Positions 1 through 9,373 of a DNA stretch of 64,000 nucleotides are shown here, piece after piece (within the stretch, counting starts at the first letter, position 1; each line of letters starts with the position of its first letter). The notes beneath the pieces are model-generated. The model did not search any database and was not told where the DNA came from. It saw nothing but the letters and a program-made list of their open reading frames with translations. Both the position numbers and the translations under genes were made by a program. This stretch comes from an uncultured Acetatifactor sp. (GTDB lineage: Bacteria > Bacillota > Clostridia > Lachnospirales > Lachnospiraceae), in NCBI GenBank assembly GCA_910589035.1, contig CAJUSI010000076.1:17898-81897 (forward strand). Reading direction: 5' to 3'.

Positions 1-926
1 TCTTTCCCCCTCTGGAAAATCGGCTTCTGGCTCATCAGATCCGCCTGTAAGGAGGCAATCTCCGCCAACGGTTCAAATATAAGCCCTATCAGCTGGGTGA
101 CAAACAACAGGGTGCCCACGGTAAGCTGCCCCGATACCACCAGGTTCCCCCCTGCAATCAGGACAATCAAAAGGGCAAGCGTATTAATCATCCTGGGAAG
201 TTCCTTCGTTATCAGCAGGTAGAGATGCTGCCGATTCCGGGCTATGTAAAAAGAATCTTTCTTCTTTTCAAACCGATCCATAATATAAGGAAAAGCCCTG
301 TTCAGTCCGATGCTTACCTTACTGTTGATCATAACCTGATATTCCTGTACCCAGATATCCGCCGCTTTCCGCTCCTCCTTCACCAGCTCTGCCAGCCTCC
401 CCTTATTCACATAACTGGACATGACATAAAAAGGGGCAAGCACCAGCGCCATCAACGCAAATCCATAATGCGCGTTAAACAGCAGCCACATTACGACCAC
501 AATTTATATGATACTGACCGGAATGCCTGTCACATAATTTACCAGCGTATATATTGATGCGATATCCATATTCATGATATTCAGAATCTTGCTTTTGGAT
601 TCCGCCTCATACTCCGGCATACGGCTGGATGCAATTTTACGCCCTATCACGCCGCAGAAATCTGACGTCATTGCATTGGCAAAAACCTGTGATTTATAGT
701 TCACAAAGTAATATCTGAACAGATGTATTACAAATGTCACTCCAATTGCTATCCCGACCCAATACAAAGGGATTTCCAGACCCTGTTCTATCCTTTCATC
801 CATAAGGAAGCGGGTAATAAAAGACGGCACAAGCATCAGTCCGAACCCCGCAAGCTGCATGATAATCCGTTCCACAGCACCTGAAACCGGTATTTTAATG
901 ACAGCAGTCTGAGATATCCTTTTCAT
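1..926 (-). pseudogene. ABC exporter half-transporter, membrane domain interrupted by an in-frame TAA
   Basis: Seen: from an ATG at 926, preceded by a GGAGAGGAG ribosome binding site, the frame encodes the membrane domain of a type I ABC exporter, with hydrophobic stretches near residues 20-40, 52-72 and 132-160. A TAA at 504-506 ends it after residue 140. The next codon resumes the same frame with a membrane helix (IVVVMWLLF) and stays open for about 167 codons to the window edge, including a last-helix pattern (GTLLFVTQLIGLIF). One nonsense change therefore splits an otherwise continuous gene. The ATP-binding domain lies outside the window. It is the promoter-distal member of the exporter cluster. 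Alternatives are a sequencing error or two cooperating fragments. Confidence 0.8.
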
Positions 927-1281
927 AAACCTGTCTCCTCTCCTATTTGTTTTCGTGCCTCATTCTATAGCCTCACTATATAATCGTCAAGAATGTATTT
1001 TTCAGGGATACAAAATTTGTCTCCTTTTATCCTGCAATAGGCATATTGAAAGTTTTTCAATAACATTTATTCGATTGACCTTAAGCCTGCAGTCTCGTCT
1101 AAATAGAACTTCTTCCTCTTCCTTTACTTACAGCATATCCGTTCTTCAGCCAAATAGAAATAACTCATATCAGCCAAAGCGTGTCCAGAAAACAATACCC
1201 TGCAAAGGATAATCTCGGAAGAAAACAATGTATACCATTCAACGCCGCGTGTTAAAATCAGATAAATAACCAGTTTACCAG
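927..1281. promoter_or_regulatory. Intergenic gap with a weak promoter for the interrupted exporter gene
   Basis: No convincing gene is visible in this 355-base stretch. On the minus strand a TTGACG (985-990) and a TATAGA (964-969) are 15 bases apart, a short but possible sigma-A promoter for the gene starting at 926. The stretch is AT-rich compared with the flanking genes. Confidence 0.35.
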
Positions 1282-3054
1282 TTACGATGAATAATAAGAA
1301 GACTGCTTTTCATACATATTATAATAAATTCCCTTCTTTTCCATCAATTCTGCATGGGTTCCGGATTCTGCCACCTGTCCCTCGGAAAATACAAGAATTT
1401 GATCGCAAAATCGGGAGCTGCTCATCCGATGAGAGATATAAATGGCTGTTTTATCCGCCGCAAATTTCTGAAAGTTGTGATATACTTCGTACTCTGCCAA
1501 TGGATCCAGGGCAGCAGTAGGTTCGTCCAGCACCGCCACTGAAGCATCTTTATAGAAAGCCCTCGCTATAGCTACCTTCTGCTTTTCCCCGCCGGACAAA
1601 TCCACCCCTTCGCTGTCATACCGTTTCCCCAGAATCGTTTTCTCCTTCTTCGGCAATCTTTCAATGCATTGATACACACCTGCCTTTTTCATAGCTGCCT
1701 CCAGATATTCCTTTTCCGCCCTATCAAACCCGATATTTTCCTTTACAGAATAAATGAAAATGATAAAATCCTGGAAAACCGTAGAAAAGAGCCTCATATA
1801 TTCGTCATAGGGATATTCCCTGATATCATGGCCGTCTACCAGGATCTCTCCTTCCGTAACATCATAGAGACGCAGCAAAAGCTTAACAAAAGTTGATTTT
1901 CCTGCCCCGTTTTCCCCTACCACAGCCACACTTCCACAAGGTGGTATTGTCAGATTCACATTCCGCAACGCATACTCGCTTCTGGACGGATAGCGGAAGG
2001 ATACATTGCAAAACTCAATAGTCGGACAATGGTCTGGCTCAATATGCAGACCCTGCCTGGCAGTCTGCCGCATTTCCTCGGACAGCTCCATATAATCCTG
2101 GTAATCCCGAAAATACATAGGAAAATCCATTGCTGACGCATACATCTGCAAGAGACGTGAAACGGATCTGTACAAGCTGTTGGCAGCACTCACATACATT
2201 GTAAAAGAACCGATGGAAATAGCGCCTGCGGCATACTTCACAATCATGAAAAGGTAAAGGAACAAGTTCTGCCCCGCGCTAATTGCCTCCTGCAATGCTT
2301 CCCAACCGAAAAGAGTTTTCTGCCCGCGCTTCTCTATTTCTACAACCTCATCTGCTGCCTGCCTGAATTTATTCCTTACCATGGAATTTGCCCCATATGC
2401 ACGACTGTCCTTGGCAAATTCACCGGAAAACATTAATTCCTGGGCATAATCTGCTTTTCGTCTGGCAAGAACCTTTTCGTCCTCTTTCTTTTTACTTATT
2501 GCAGCCACTTTCCGATTCAAAAAATACACACCGACGGCGTATACTACAAGAGCTGCCGCCACTATGCCGTCCAGGGTCGACAGCAGCGAGGCCAGGACCG
2601 CCAGCTCGATCATGGACGTAAGGCCTGTCCTGATAAGCTTGCTGGGGGTATCACAGAAGCGGAATGTCATCTCCAGGGCATGGACATACTGGTTTATCCT
2701 GTCCGCATTATCCACATCCCTAAAGTCGAGCAGCAATGATTTTTTTACCAACTTCCGCTGGAAGATATGAGGCAACCTGACCATATACCATCCCTGCAAG
2801 GTTCCAATAAAGGAAGCTATATAATAGAGCAGAAACATCACAAATGCAAATACTCCTGCCAGAACCAGCACTTTACCCGGCTGTTGCTGTCCCAACGCCG
2901 CATTGATGACCATCGCGGGAAAAACAGCCTGGGGAAGACTTTGGAACCCCTCAATCATTCCGCAGGCCAGTTCCAGCAGAAGCCCTTTCGGATTTTCCTT
3001 CAGGCTGCATAACATGACATGCCCCAAAGCTTTAAATGCACTTTTCTTTTTCAT
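1282..3054 (-). CDS. ABC transporter half-exporter (membrane plus ATPase domains)
   Basis: Membrane-bound ATP-driven exporter subunit with fused domains. The membrane domain is about residues 1-330. The ATPase domain has Walker A (GENGAGKST), signature (LSGGEKQK), Walker B (VAVLDEPT) and H-loop (ISHR). I choose the ATG at 3054 because a GGGGGAGGGA ribosome binding site sits 5-7 bases upstream; an ATG at 3072 would lie before that site. The start overlaps the end of the upstream transporter by about 23 bases, so the two are probably translationally coupled and may form a heterodimer. The substrate cannot be read from sequence. The neighbouring protease suggests a peptide, which is inference. 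Confidence 0.9.
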   Translation of the reverse strand: MKKKSAFKALGHVMLCSLKENPKGLLLELACGMIEGFQSLPQAVFPAMVINAALGQQQPGKVLVLAGVFAFVMFLLYYIASFIGTLQGWYMVRLPHIFQRKLVKKSLLLDFRDVDNADRINQYVHALEMTFRFCDTPSKLIRTGLTSMIELAVLASLLSTLDGIVAAALVVYAVGVYFLNRKVAAISKKKEDEKVLARRKADYAQELMFSGEFAKDSRAYGANSMVRNKFRQAADEVVEIEKRGQKTLFGWEALQEAISAGQNLFLYLFMIVKYAAGAISIGSFTMYVSAANSLYRSVSRLLQMYASAMDFPMYFRDYQDYMELSEEMRQTARQGLHIEPDHCPTIEFCNVSFRYPSRSEYALRNVNLTIPPCGSVAVVGENGAGKSTFVKLLLRLYDVTEGEILVDGHDIREYPYDEYMRLFSTVFQDFIIFIYSVKENIGFDRAEKEYLEAAMKKAGVYQCIERLPKKEKTILGKRYDSEGVDLSGGEKQKVAIARAFYKDASVAVLDEPTAALDPLAEYEVYHNFQKFAADKTAIYISHRMSSSRFCDQILVFSEGQVAESGTHAELMEKKGIYYNMYEKQSSYYSS

Positions 3055-4858
3055 CCTGTCCCTCCCCCTCATAATAATGCGCCTGGGTCATGAACATCCT
3101 GTAATACAGGCCTTCCTTCCCCATCAGCTCCTCGTGAGTGCCCTCCTCGCAGACTGCCCCCCTGTTAAACACCATAATCCGGCTGCAGAATCTGCAGCTG
3201 GCAAGCCTGTGCGAAATAAACAGCACCGTCCTTCCGGCAGATATCCGTTCCATATTGCGGTAGATCTCATACTCCGCATTGGGAGACAGGGCAGCGGTAG
3301 GTTCATCCATGATCAGAAACGGGGCAGCCTTATAAAGCGCCCGGGCAATGGCAAGCTTCTGCTTCTCTCCGCCTGACAACTCGCTTCCCTCAGGATCCAG
3401 CTTTCTGGACACAGCACACTCCATCCCTTTAGGCATGGCCTCCACCGCCTCCCTGACCCCCGCTTCTTCCAGCGCCTGGTTGATCAGCCCCACGTCGGCT
3501 TCCGCTTCTGAAAATGTGATGTTCTCACGCACAGAATAGTCTGTCAGGAAATAGTCCTGGAATACTGGCGCAAACATGCGGCTCCGCTGTTCTTGGGACA
3601 GTTCTTCCAGATCCACACCGTTTACAAGGATTTTACCTTTTGTGGGACGGCAGAACCCCATCATCAGCTTGATAAAAGTGGTCTTTCCAGATCCATTCAT
3701 CCCTACGATGGATACCCCGGAACCAGGATGTATAACTGTATTTATATCTTTCAATGCATAGTCTTCTCTGCCTGGATAACGATACCACACATGCTGGTAT
3801 TCAATGACAAAGCCATTGTACCTTCCATCGAAAGTCCTCTCTGCTTCCCTCCCCTCCTCCTGCCCGCGTCTCTTCCTGGCAAAAATACAGTATTTTTCTA
3901 TATACCGACTCTCCGCCCTGATATTGGCCACACTTCTTCCTATGGATGATACCATGCCGTTGAACTGCAGTATTGCCGCAGTAAACAGCGTGAATTCACT
4001 GACAGTTATACTGCCCTGCCAGAGGCGGTATGCTGCCCAGCCATATATAATAAAATGTTGGATGCCATTAAACAGGGAAGGAGCAAACTCCAGTTTTGCA
4101 TAAGGCCAGGCATAGCCTCTCCCTATCTTCAAAAGCAGCCCTGTCGCTTCCTTCATCTTTCGCATCGTGTATTCCTGCATATTGTACAAACGCTGTTCCT
4201 TGGCATTTTTTGCATCTGTAAGCCCCCAGATGGTGTAATCGGCTTTTCTCTGGACAGGCACGAGGGCCTCCTGCTTTTTATAGAGTACATTTTCCAGCTG
4301 GGCGCTTGTACGGGAATTCACAAGCAGGGCAAGTACCGCAAGGAACAGGAAAAAAATGGATACTCTGGACAAAATGCCTATCAGACTGCAGAGAGAAACC
4401 ATTGTCCCTGCAATCCCGATCAATGTGCTGACAATCACACCCACACTGCCCCTTTCAACGGACTGTTTTGCGAATGCAAGCTCATCCTGGGTATCTGACA
4501 GTTCCAGCTCCTCATAACGGATACAGGAGACTCCCTCGTCCATCTTCAGCTTCGTTTCCATGGCAATCTTTTCATTAGAATCCCATGTTTTCTTTTCCAG
4601 GATATTTTTAGAAAGCCTGACTGATAAACAAATGATCCCCCATAAAACCGCACAGAAAGCTGCATGCTCCGGATATAGATTCGGGTATAGATATGCAATG
4701 ATCACAGCCGGAAATATAACGTCGGCTAATGTCAGCACTGTATCTGCAAAAGCCGCCATACCACGGTACAGATAGTACTTCTTTTCCGTTCTGTAAGCTA
4801 AATACAACGCATATTTCGCATTACCAAAAATCTGTTTTGCATTGTCCAATGATTTCAT
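3032..4858 (-). CDS. ABC transporter half-exporter (membrane plus ATPase domains)
   Basis: A 608-residue half-transporter of the same architecture as its downstream neighbour: N-terminal membrane domain, then Walker A (GMNGSGKTT), signature (LSGGEKQK), Walker B (FLIMDEPTAAL) and H-loop (ISHR). The ATPase domains of the two genes resemble each other more than the membrane domains do, as expected for a heterodimeric exporter. It starts 23 bases after the protease/P-loop gene, with GGGAGTGG as ribosome binding site. Its C-terminus ends in a charged tail (GEGQDEKEKC). A role in exporting a peptide processed by the neighbouring protease is inferred from position only. Confidence 0.9.
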   Translation of the reverse strand: MKSLDNAKQIFGNAKYALYLAYRTEKKYYLYRGMAAFADTVLTLADVIFPAVIIAYLYPNLYPEHAAFCAVLWGIICLSVRLSKNILEKKTWDSNEKIAMETKLKMDEGVSCIRYEELELSDTQDELAFAKQSVERGSVGVIVSTLIGIAGTMVSLCSLIGILSRVSIFFLFLAVLALLVNSRTSAQLENVLYKKQEALVPVQRKADYTIWGLTDAKNAKEQRLYNMQEYTMRKMKEATGLLLKIGRGYAWPYAKLEFAPSLFNGIQHFIIYGWAAYRLWQGSITVSEFTLFTAAILQFNGMVSSIGRSVANIRAESRYIEKYCIFARKRRGQEEGREAERTFDGRYNGFVIEYQHVWYRYPGREDYALKDINTVIHPGSGVSIVGMNGSGKTTFIKLMMGFCRPTKGKILVNGVDLEELSQEQRSRMFAPVFQDYFLTDYSVRENITFSEAEADVGLINQALEEAGVREAVEAMPKGMECAVSRKLDPEGSELSGGEKQKLAIARALYKAAPFLIMDEPTAALSPNAEYEIYRNMERISAGRTVLFISHRLASCRFCSRIMVFNRGAVCEEGTHEELMGKEGLYYRMFMTQAHYYEGEGQDEKEKCI

Positions 4859-4881
4859 TTTCCACTCCCAAGGTACCCCAT

Positions 4882-6705
4882 TTACGATAAATACTCTAAA
4901 ATTATATCCGTCATTTCATTCATCTGTTCCATATCCCCCAGCCAATATACCGGTATTTCTGCTTCGGCTTTAATCCTCTCCTTTAGTTGTAGAAACCTTT
5001 CCTCATCCAGCGTTATCTGTGTTCCATATATCCCTGCGTAAATGTTCTGCACATCTGAAGGAAATACTGCCACTGCGGCCACCTTGCATTCTACAGCTGC
5101 TTCTATATACTTCACTGTCTGAAGAATATAGCTAATCTCATCATAGGGATTAATGCATAACACGACAATATCTGGCGACGTTCCCCATAAAAACGCAGTC
5201 TGCAGAAAAGTAAAATCGTTAACGTTTCCAAGCTCATAGGGTACCGTATTCGATTGACATCCGACTAGAATCAAATCGCTTTCTGATTGATCAAGATATC
5301 CCATTATATTGTTGATATAAGCAGCAAACAGGGCATATGAACTGTTTATCCTGGTGCCATACCCAAAATGACAGCAGGCATCCATCCCGTATAAATATGC
5401 TGTTGGTTCGCTGCCCAATTGTGATAAAGAATATCCCCGCTCCTTCAAAATATACCTCAAATATAGCTGAAGAGTGAATTTCCCCTGTTTCGAATTTGTC
5501 CCAAAGACGCCGACTACCGGCTTTGTAAACTTATAAAGCTTCCCAAAAGGCAAAAGCCGAAATTCTTCCAGACTACGCAGAGAAGGAGAAAAATAACGTG
5601 GGTTTTCCCCAAACATGTCATAATAATCATCAAAAGAATAGACATTTATTCCCCTCTGCAAGGCCTGATGAATCAATTCATGCGTCCTCGGAATCTTTTC
5701 GCCCAGGACATCCGTCATTTCCTTTGTATGCCCCAAAATCAAAGTGTCAATATTTTCCCAGTCAAGACTCTCAATATTTTCTATTACATGATTCTTTGTT
5801 CCCTTAATGTTCAAGATAGTATTTGTCGATGAATTAATCCTCGCAGAATATTTTGTATCGTATACACCTGCTATATGAAAAGACAGCTGCTCTTCAAACC
5901 TGATAAGACTGTGCATTTCTTTATTGAATGGATATATCGCTGCTCTTCGATATTGTCTGATATCCGGAACTATATTCTTTGCCCCATAATCTCCGAATTC
6001 CAATATGAATTTCGCCTTTTTTCTTAGATAATTACCTATGTCGACATTTGGGTTCCCTAATAAAGCCTTAGCCATAATACCAGTCACATGGGCACAGGCA
6101 TAACTATTCCCGCCGGATATAGTATACCTCCCATCACTCCAGAATACCCTTTGTGTTTTTCCATATGCACATAAATTAATTTCTGAATTCACACAATAAC
6201 CGATTTCTTCGGCATTACAGCAGCCATCATGCGCCACTACTCCCCAAACACATTCAAAAAAGGCCGGGTATGAAACAGCCCCGTTATTATCATATGCAGC
6301 TACCAGCTGCACTCCTTTTTGATGCAACTTGCTGCATAGTTCATACATTCTGCCTCTGTCTTGGAGAATATCCATGCCCAGACTCATATTAACAATCCTG
6401 CACTGTATATGCTTAAGCACATAAGATAAGGCAAAGCACAAACGCTCCTCATTAATTACCTGCGTCGGCGTCTCCATTATCTTAATGACGAAAATCCTTG
6501 CAGACGGAGCATGCTTATGGATGATGCCGCAGACGGCGGTCCCATGCCCAAACACATCACGCCAGTCCTCCGCAACCTCAAAATCCTTCTGCCCTTGAAC
6601 TCCAATTCCGCCTAATATAACCTTCTGAAAACCCGGGTGGAATTGATTTGCACCTGAATCAATCACTACGACATCCGCTTCGATTCTATCTCCAGAAATG
6701 TTCAT
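4882..6705 (-). CDS. Subtilisin-like (S8) protease fused to a P-loop domain
   Basis: A 607-residue protein in two parts. Residues 1-210 carry a compact S8 peptidase domain: catalytic Asp16 (VVVIDSGAN), His54 (GHGTAVCG), probable oxyanion Asn near 140 and Ser201 (SGGNSYACAHVTG). There is no signal peptide or propeptide, so it probably acts in the cytoplasm. Residues 395-607 hold a Rossmann/P-loop domain with Walker A-like GTNSKQGKFT (402-411), like the nucleotide-binding part of DUF1611 proteins. From memory, TIGR04066 peptide-maturation proteins of clostridia have this kind of domain near S8 peptidases and ABC exporters; I could not check it. The start overlaps the upstream small ORF by 20 bases and has no clear ribosome binding site, which suggests coupling. 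Confidence 0.8.
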   Translation of the reverse strand: MNISGDRIEADVVVIDSGANQFHPGFQKVILGGIGVQGQKDFEVAEDWRDVFGHGTAVCGIIHKHAPSARIFVIKIMETPTQVINEERLCFALSYVLKHIQCRIVNMSLGMDILQDRGRMYELCSKLHQKGVQLVAAYDNNGAVSYPAFFECVWGVVAHDGCCNAEEIGYCVNSEINLCAYGKTQRVFWSDGRYTISGGNSYACAHVTGIMAKALLGNPNVDIGNYLRKKAKFILEFGDYGAKNIVPDIRQYRRAAIYPFNKEMHSLIRFEEQLSFHIAGVYDTKYSARINSSTNTILNIKGTKNHVIENIESLDWENIDTLILGHTKEMTDVLGEKIPRTHELIHQALQRGINVYSFDDYYDMFGENPRYFSPSLRSLEEFRLLPFGKLYKFTKPVVGVFGTNSKQGKFTLQLYLRYILKERGYSLSQLGSEPTAYLYGMDACCHFGYGTRINSSYALFAAYINNIMGYLDQSESDLILVGCQSNTVPYELGNVNDFTFLQTAFLWGTSPDIVVLCINPYDEISYILQTVKYIEAAVECKVAAVAVFPSDVQNIYAGIYGTQITLDEERFLQLKERIKAEAEIPVYWLGDMEQMNEMTDIILEYLS

Positions 6706-6952
6706 CTGTAATTGGAACAGTTTGTATGTTAAGATATTGCTCCCTTTCTTCGCAATTCTTCACCCCAAAGAATAACTTTTCTTCACTAAAACTTATATTT
6801 ATATTACTACAAAAAAATATCCAAGGATTTCTATCGCATATTTTTCTATATTTAAAATAACATGGTTGTTCAAAACAATCTAATAATTCGCATAACACAT
6901 TTGCACTGCCGTCTTCATTTACATGATAATGTACCTCATATTTACTTTCCAT
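6686..6952 (-). CDS. Small protein of unknown function upstream of the S8/P-loop gene
   Basis: An 88-residue ORF with a good GGAAGG ribosome binding site 8 bases before its ATG, overlapping the protease gene by 20 bases, so it is probably real and co-translated. It has five cysteines, several aromatic residues and a beta-rich pattern (WIFFCSNINISFSEEKLFFG), with no signal peptide or membrane segment. I do not recognise the family. By position it could be a maturation partner or a divergent substrate of the peptide-export locus, but the sequence alone does not show this. Confidence 0.6.
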   Translation of the reverse strand: MESKYEVHYHVNEDGSANVLCELLDCFEQPCYFKYRKICDRNPWIFFCSNINISFSEEKLFFGVKNCEEREQYLNIQTVPITDEHFWR

Positions 6953-7002
6953 TTATACACCTTCCTTATACTTTTCCATCTCTTTCCTGTCGAGCACACA
7001 TC

Positions 7003-7171
7003 TCACGAATGAACAGCTGCGGGCTGTGGGCTATACCACTGCGCCTGCGTAAACCACAACTGCGCATAAATCCCTCCTGCATCCACAAGTTCTTTATGCG
7101 TCCCGCATTCCGACAGGCTCCCTGATCCATCACCAGAATTCTGTCCGAATTCCGGCAGCTTGCCATACTAA
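7003..7171 (-). pseudogene. C-terminal stub of an ABC transporter ATPase domain, frameshifted
   Basis: Read leftwards from about 7170, the sequence begins like the region after an ABC H-loop (ISMASCRNSDRILVMDQG). It then needs a one-base frame change near CGGAATGCG to continue as CGTHKELVDAGGIYAQLW and FTQAQWYSPQPAAVHS before a TGA at 7003-7005. The two intact transporters nearby end the same way (GTHEELM...YYRMFMTQAHYY). Everything upstream of the H-loop is missing, so this is the remains of a fourth exporter gene removed by deletion. Confidence 0.75.
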
Positions 7172-7176
7172 TTCAC

Positions 7177-7207
7177 CTTAAGTTTGAACTGATTCTTAAG
7201 AGTTGAA
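7177..7207. repeat. Short direct repeat CTTAAG-TTGAA
   Basis: Two similar half-sites, CTTAAGTTTGAA (7177-7188) and CTTAAGAGTTGAA (7195-7207), lie 18 bases apart in the region between the transporter stub and the regulator. Paired direct repeats of this spacing are typical of response-regulator or LytTR-type binding sites, but no particular protein can be assigned. Confidence 0.3.
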
Positions 7208-7256
7208 AGTAAGTACATTATAGTCCTCACTCACTCCCCCTGCCACTATCTAAACA

Positions 7257-7317
7257 GAATTTTTCAGGTTTCCTTTTATGTTAAACCCTTGTGTTTTATA
7301 CTGCACCATAATATAAT
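7257..7317 (+). promoter_or_regulatory. Promoter of the XRE/TPR regulator with upstream 17-bp element
   Basis: TTGTGT (7289-7294) and TATAAT (7312-7317) are separated by 17 bases. Fifteen bases upstream of the -35 lies GAATTTTTCAGGTTTCC (7257-7273). An identical 17-mer occurs at 9855-9871, at a similar distance from the promoter of the secreted peptide gene, in the opposite orientation relative to transcription. Confidence 0.6.
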
Positions 7318-7356
7318 AGAATAGAATACAAATATGTCTGAACGGAGGGAATGTCC

Positions 7357-9264
7357 ATGCCAGTACATAACGCCAACCTGCTCATCAGAGACGCCCGGAT
7401 AAAAGCTGGCCTCACCCAGGAACAGCTTTCTGAGGGCATCTGCACCCCTCAGGCGCTCTCCAGAATTGAGACCGGAATGGCAAACGTAAGCCATGTCACT
7501 TTTCAGGCGCTTATGGAGCGTGCTGGGGCACAGTATGGACGTTTTCCTGTCTTCAACAGCCGGGACGGGTTTGAATGTTTCTATGGGCTTAAGCGTGTCC
7601 GCCTCTATCTGGATGCCTGGCAGCTGCTTTCTGCCTATGATGAGCTTGATAAAATAGAAAAAAAGAACTGGGCTGACAACAGGTTGTATTATCAGGAATG
7701 GCTGCTGCTTCACTGCAGGCTCCAATTCCTCTCCGGCCGCTGCTCCCACCAGCTAAACTACGACACCCTCCTGGATACGCTGCACATAACCAGACCGAAT
7801 ATTGATTTGTCAGATTTCCGCGAATGCCTCCTGTCCCAGAATGAAATCCAGATTCTAACCTTAATCGCTCAGGAAGCGCTATATCTGGATATGCCGTCGC
7901 TTTGTCGTCAGATCAGTGTTCAGTTAATTAGCTGCTTGGAAAGCAGCACATTTGCTCTTATTGAGAAGGAACGGATGCTGGCAGATGTTGCCATTGTCGA
8001 TACAAAATACCTGATTGGGATGGAAGATTACAGCACCGCTTTGGAATTGGCTGACTCCAGCCGTAAAAAAGCTGCCGTAAATGCCTATGATGCACCCTTA
8101 ATCGAGTTAACCTTTCTCACCGGATTATGCTGCCATTATTTAAAGGAATATAATTTGGCAGACATCCATATAAAGGCAGCTTTCTATTCTGCCCAGGCAA
8201 TAGAAAGCTGCTATGCTACATTGTGCCGGGATTTCCTGAGAGCAAAGACCGATTATCGGATCACCGGCAGTATGATGGACTTTCCAACGGTTCCCCTGAC
8301 TGCATATCCTGCCAGGGTTTTTCAGGATTCTGTCAAGGTAACCGACGGACTTTACGAGACAAACACCGATAGTCCCTACACCCTGGGCAATCTGATACAG
8401 GATCTGCGGCTGGAACAGAAAGTCAGCCAGCAGTCTCTCTGCCATGGATTATGCAGTAAATCCAAGCTATCCAAAATAGAGAATAATATACTGCAGCCTG
8501 ATGTCTCTCTTGTAGCCGCGCTATTGCAGCGCCTGGGCTTATCCGGCAAAATTTTCCCTTATTGGGGGAATCAAACGGATGCTGAATTTAATGATTTGTA
8601 TTTTAAAACAGTGCATCATCGAGTTATACCAAACGAAATATTGATAAAGCAATATAACAAATTAGAAAATTTGATTAGTCCGAATGATATTTTATACTAT
8701 CAGGAATATCTCACTCTTAGAGCGCTCCGTTTAGACTCTCCTGATGAGAAAATCCACAGTCTTACCGAAGCCCTGCTCCTTACACTGCCCGGTTTTGACA
8801 TACACCAAATCTGTAACTATCGGCTGACTTGCGAAGAACTATCCATCCTCAGCAATATCGCCCATGAATACAGACATACCAGAGACTCTCATCTAAGCTC
8901 CCTTTACTTTCTGCAGATACTGGCCTATGTCCAAAAAACAAAGCCGGATATCTTATTACTGGCCAAATTTCTGCCTATTACTGGCTTCATGTACTGTCGC
9001 AGTCTGTACATTTTGAAGTTCTATCAGGAAACTGCGGCACTTCCTGCTTCACTTGATATGAATATTATGAAATACTATATCAACAGTTACGGTACCTTCC
9101 TGTTTTGTTATTCTCAGGCTCTGGGGGAATGCGCCTGCCTGGAAGAAGCCCGCACGGCAGCAATACAATCATATGCTATCAGCATATTAACAGAACGTCC
9201 CCAAAACGCTTCTGCCCTGAAGCAGTACTTTCATGATGATTTTGACATCGAATTAGATTATTAA
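7357..9264 (+). CDS. Double XRE-HTH/TPR transcriptional regulator (RRNPP-like)
   Basis: A cytoplasmic regulator of about 635 residues. It contains an XRE helix-turn-helix near residues 8-55 (IRDARIKAGLTQEQLSEGI), a helical TPR-like stretch to about 330, a second helix-turn-helix near 345-400 (IQDLRLEQKVSQQSLCHGL) and a second TPR-like stretch. Each half looks like a complete small regulator of the peptide-sensing type, so the gene seems to be an internal duplication. The GGAGGG at 7344-7349 sits directly against the first ATG (7351) but 7 bases before the ATG at 7357, so I take 7357. In the RRNPP family the TPR part binds a short peptide; that this protein does so is inference, supported by the convergent secreted-peptide gene. 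Confidence 0.8.
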   Translation: MPVHNANLLIRDARIKAGLTQEQLSEGICTPQALSRIETGMANVSHVTFQALMERAGAQYGRFPVFNSRDGFECFYGLKRVRLYLDAWQLLSAYDELDKIEKKNWADNRLYYQEWLLLHCRLQFLSGRCSHQLNYDTLLDTLHITRPNIDLSDFRECLLSQNEIQILTLIAQEALYLDMPSLCRQISVQLISCLESSTFALIEKERMLADVAIVDTKYLIGMEDYSTALELADSSRKKAAVNAYDAPLIELTFLTGLCCHYLKEYNLADIHIKAAFYSAQAIESCYATLCRDFLRAKTDYRITGSMMDFPTVPLTAYPARVFQDSVKVTDGLYETNTDSPYTLGNLIQDLRLEQKVSQQSLCHGLCSKSKLSKIENNILQPDVSLVAALLQRLGLSGKIFPYWGNQTDAEFNDLYFKTVHHRVIPNEILIKQYNKLENLISPNDILYYQEYLTLRALRLDSPDEKIHSLTEALLLTLPGFDIHQICNYRLTCEELSILSNIAHEYRHTRDSHLSSLYFLQILAYVQKTKPDILLLAKFLPITGFMYCRSLYILKFYQETAALPASLDMNIMKYYINSYGTFLFCYSQALGECACLEEARTAAIQSYAISILTERPQNASALKQYFHDDFDIELDY

Positions 9265-9373
9265 TCCGTAATCTATAGTTTCCTTTCTTCCGTATGAATG
9301 GAGGCTTTATTCTGTCATCTTCTACGCTTCCGCCTACTCTATTCGTTCCAATATAGCTGGGGAATTTGCTTTT

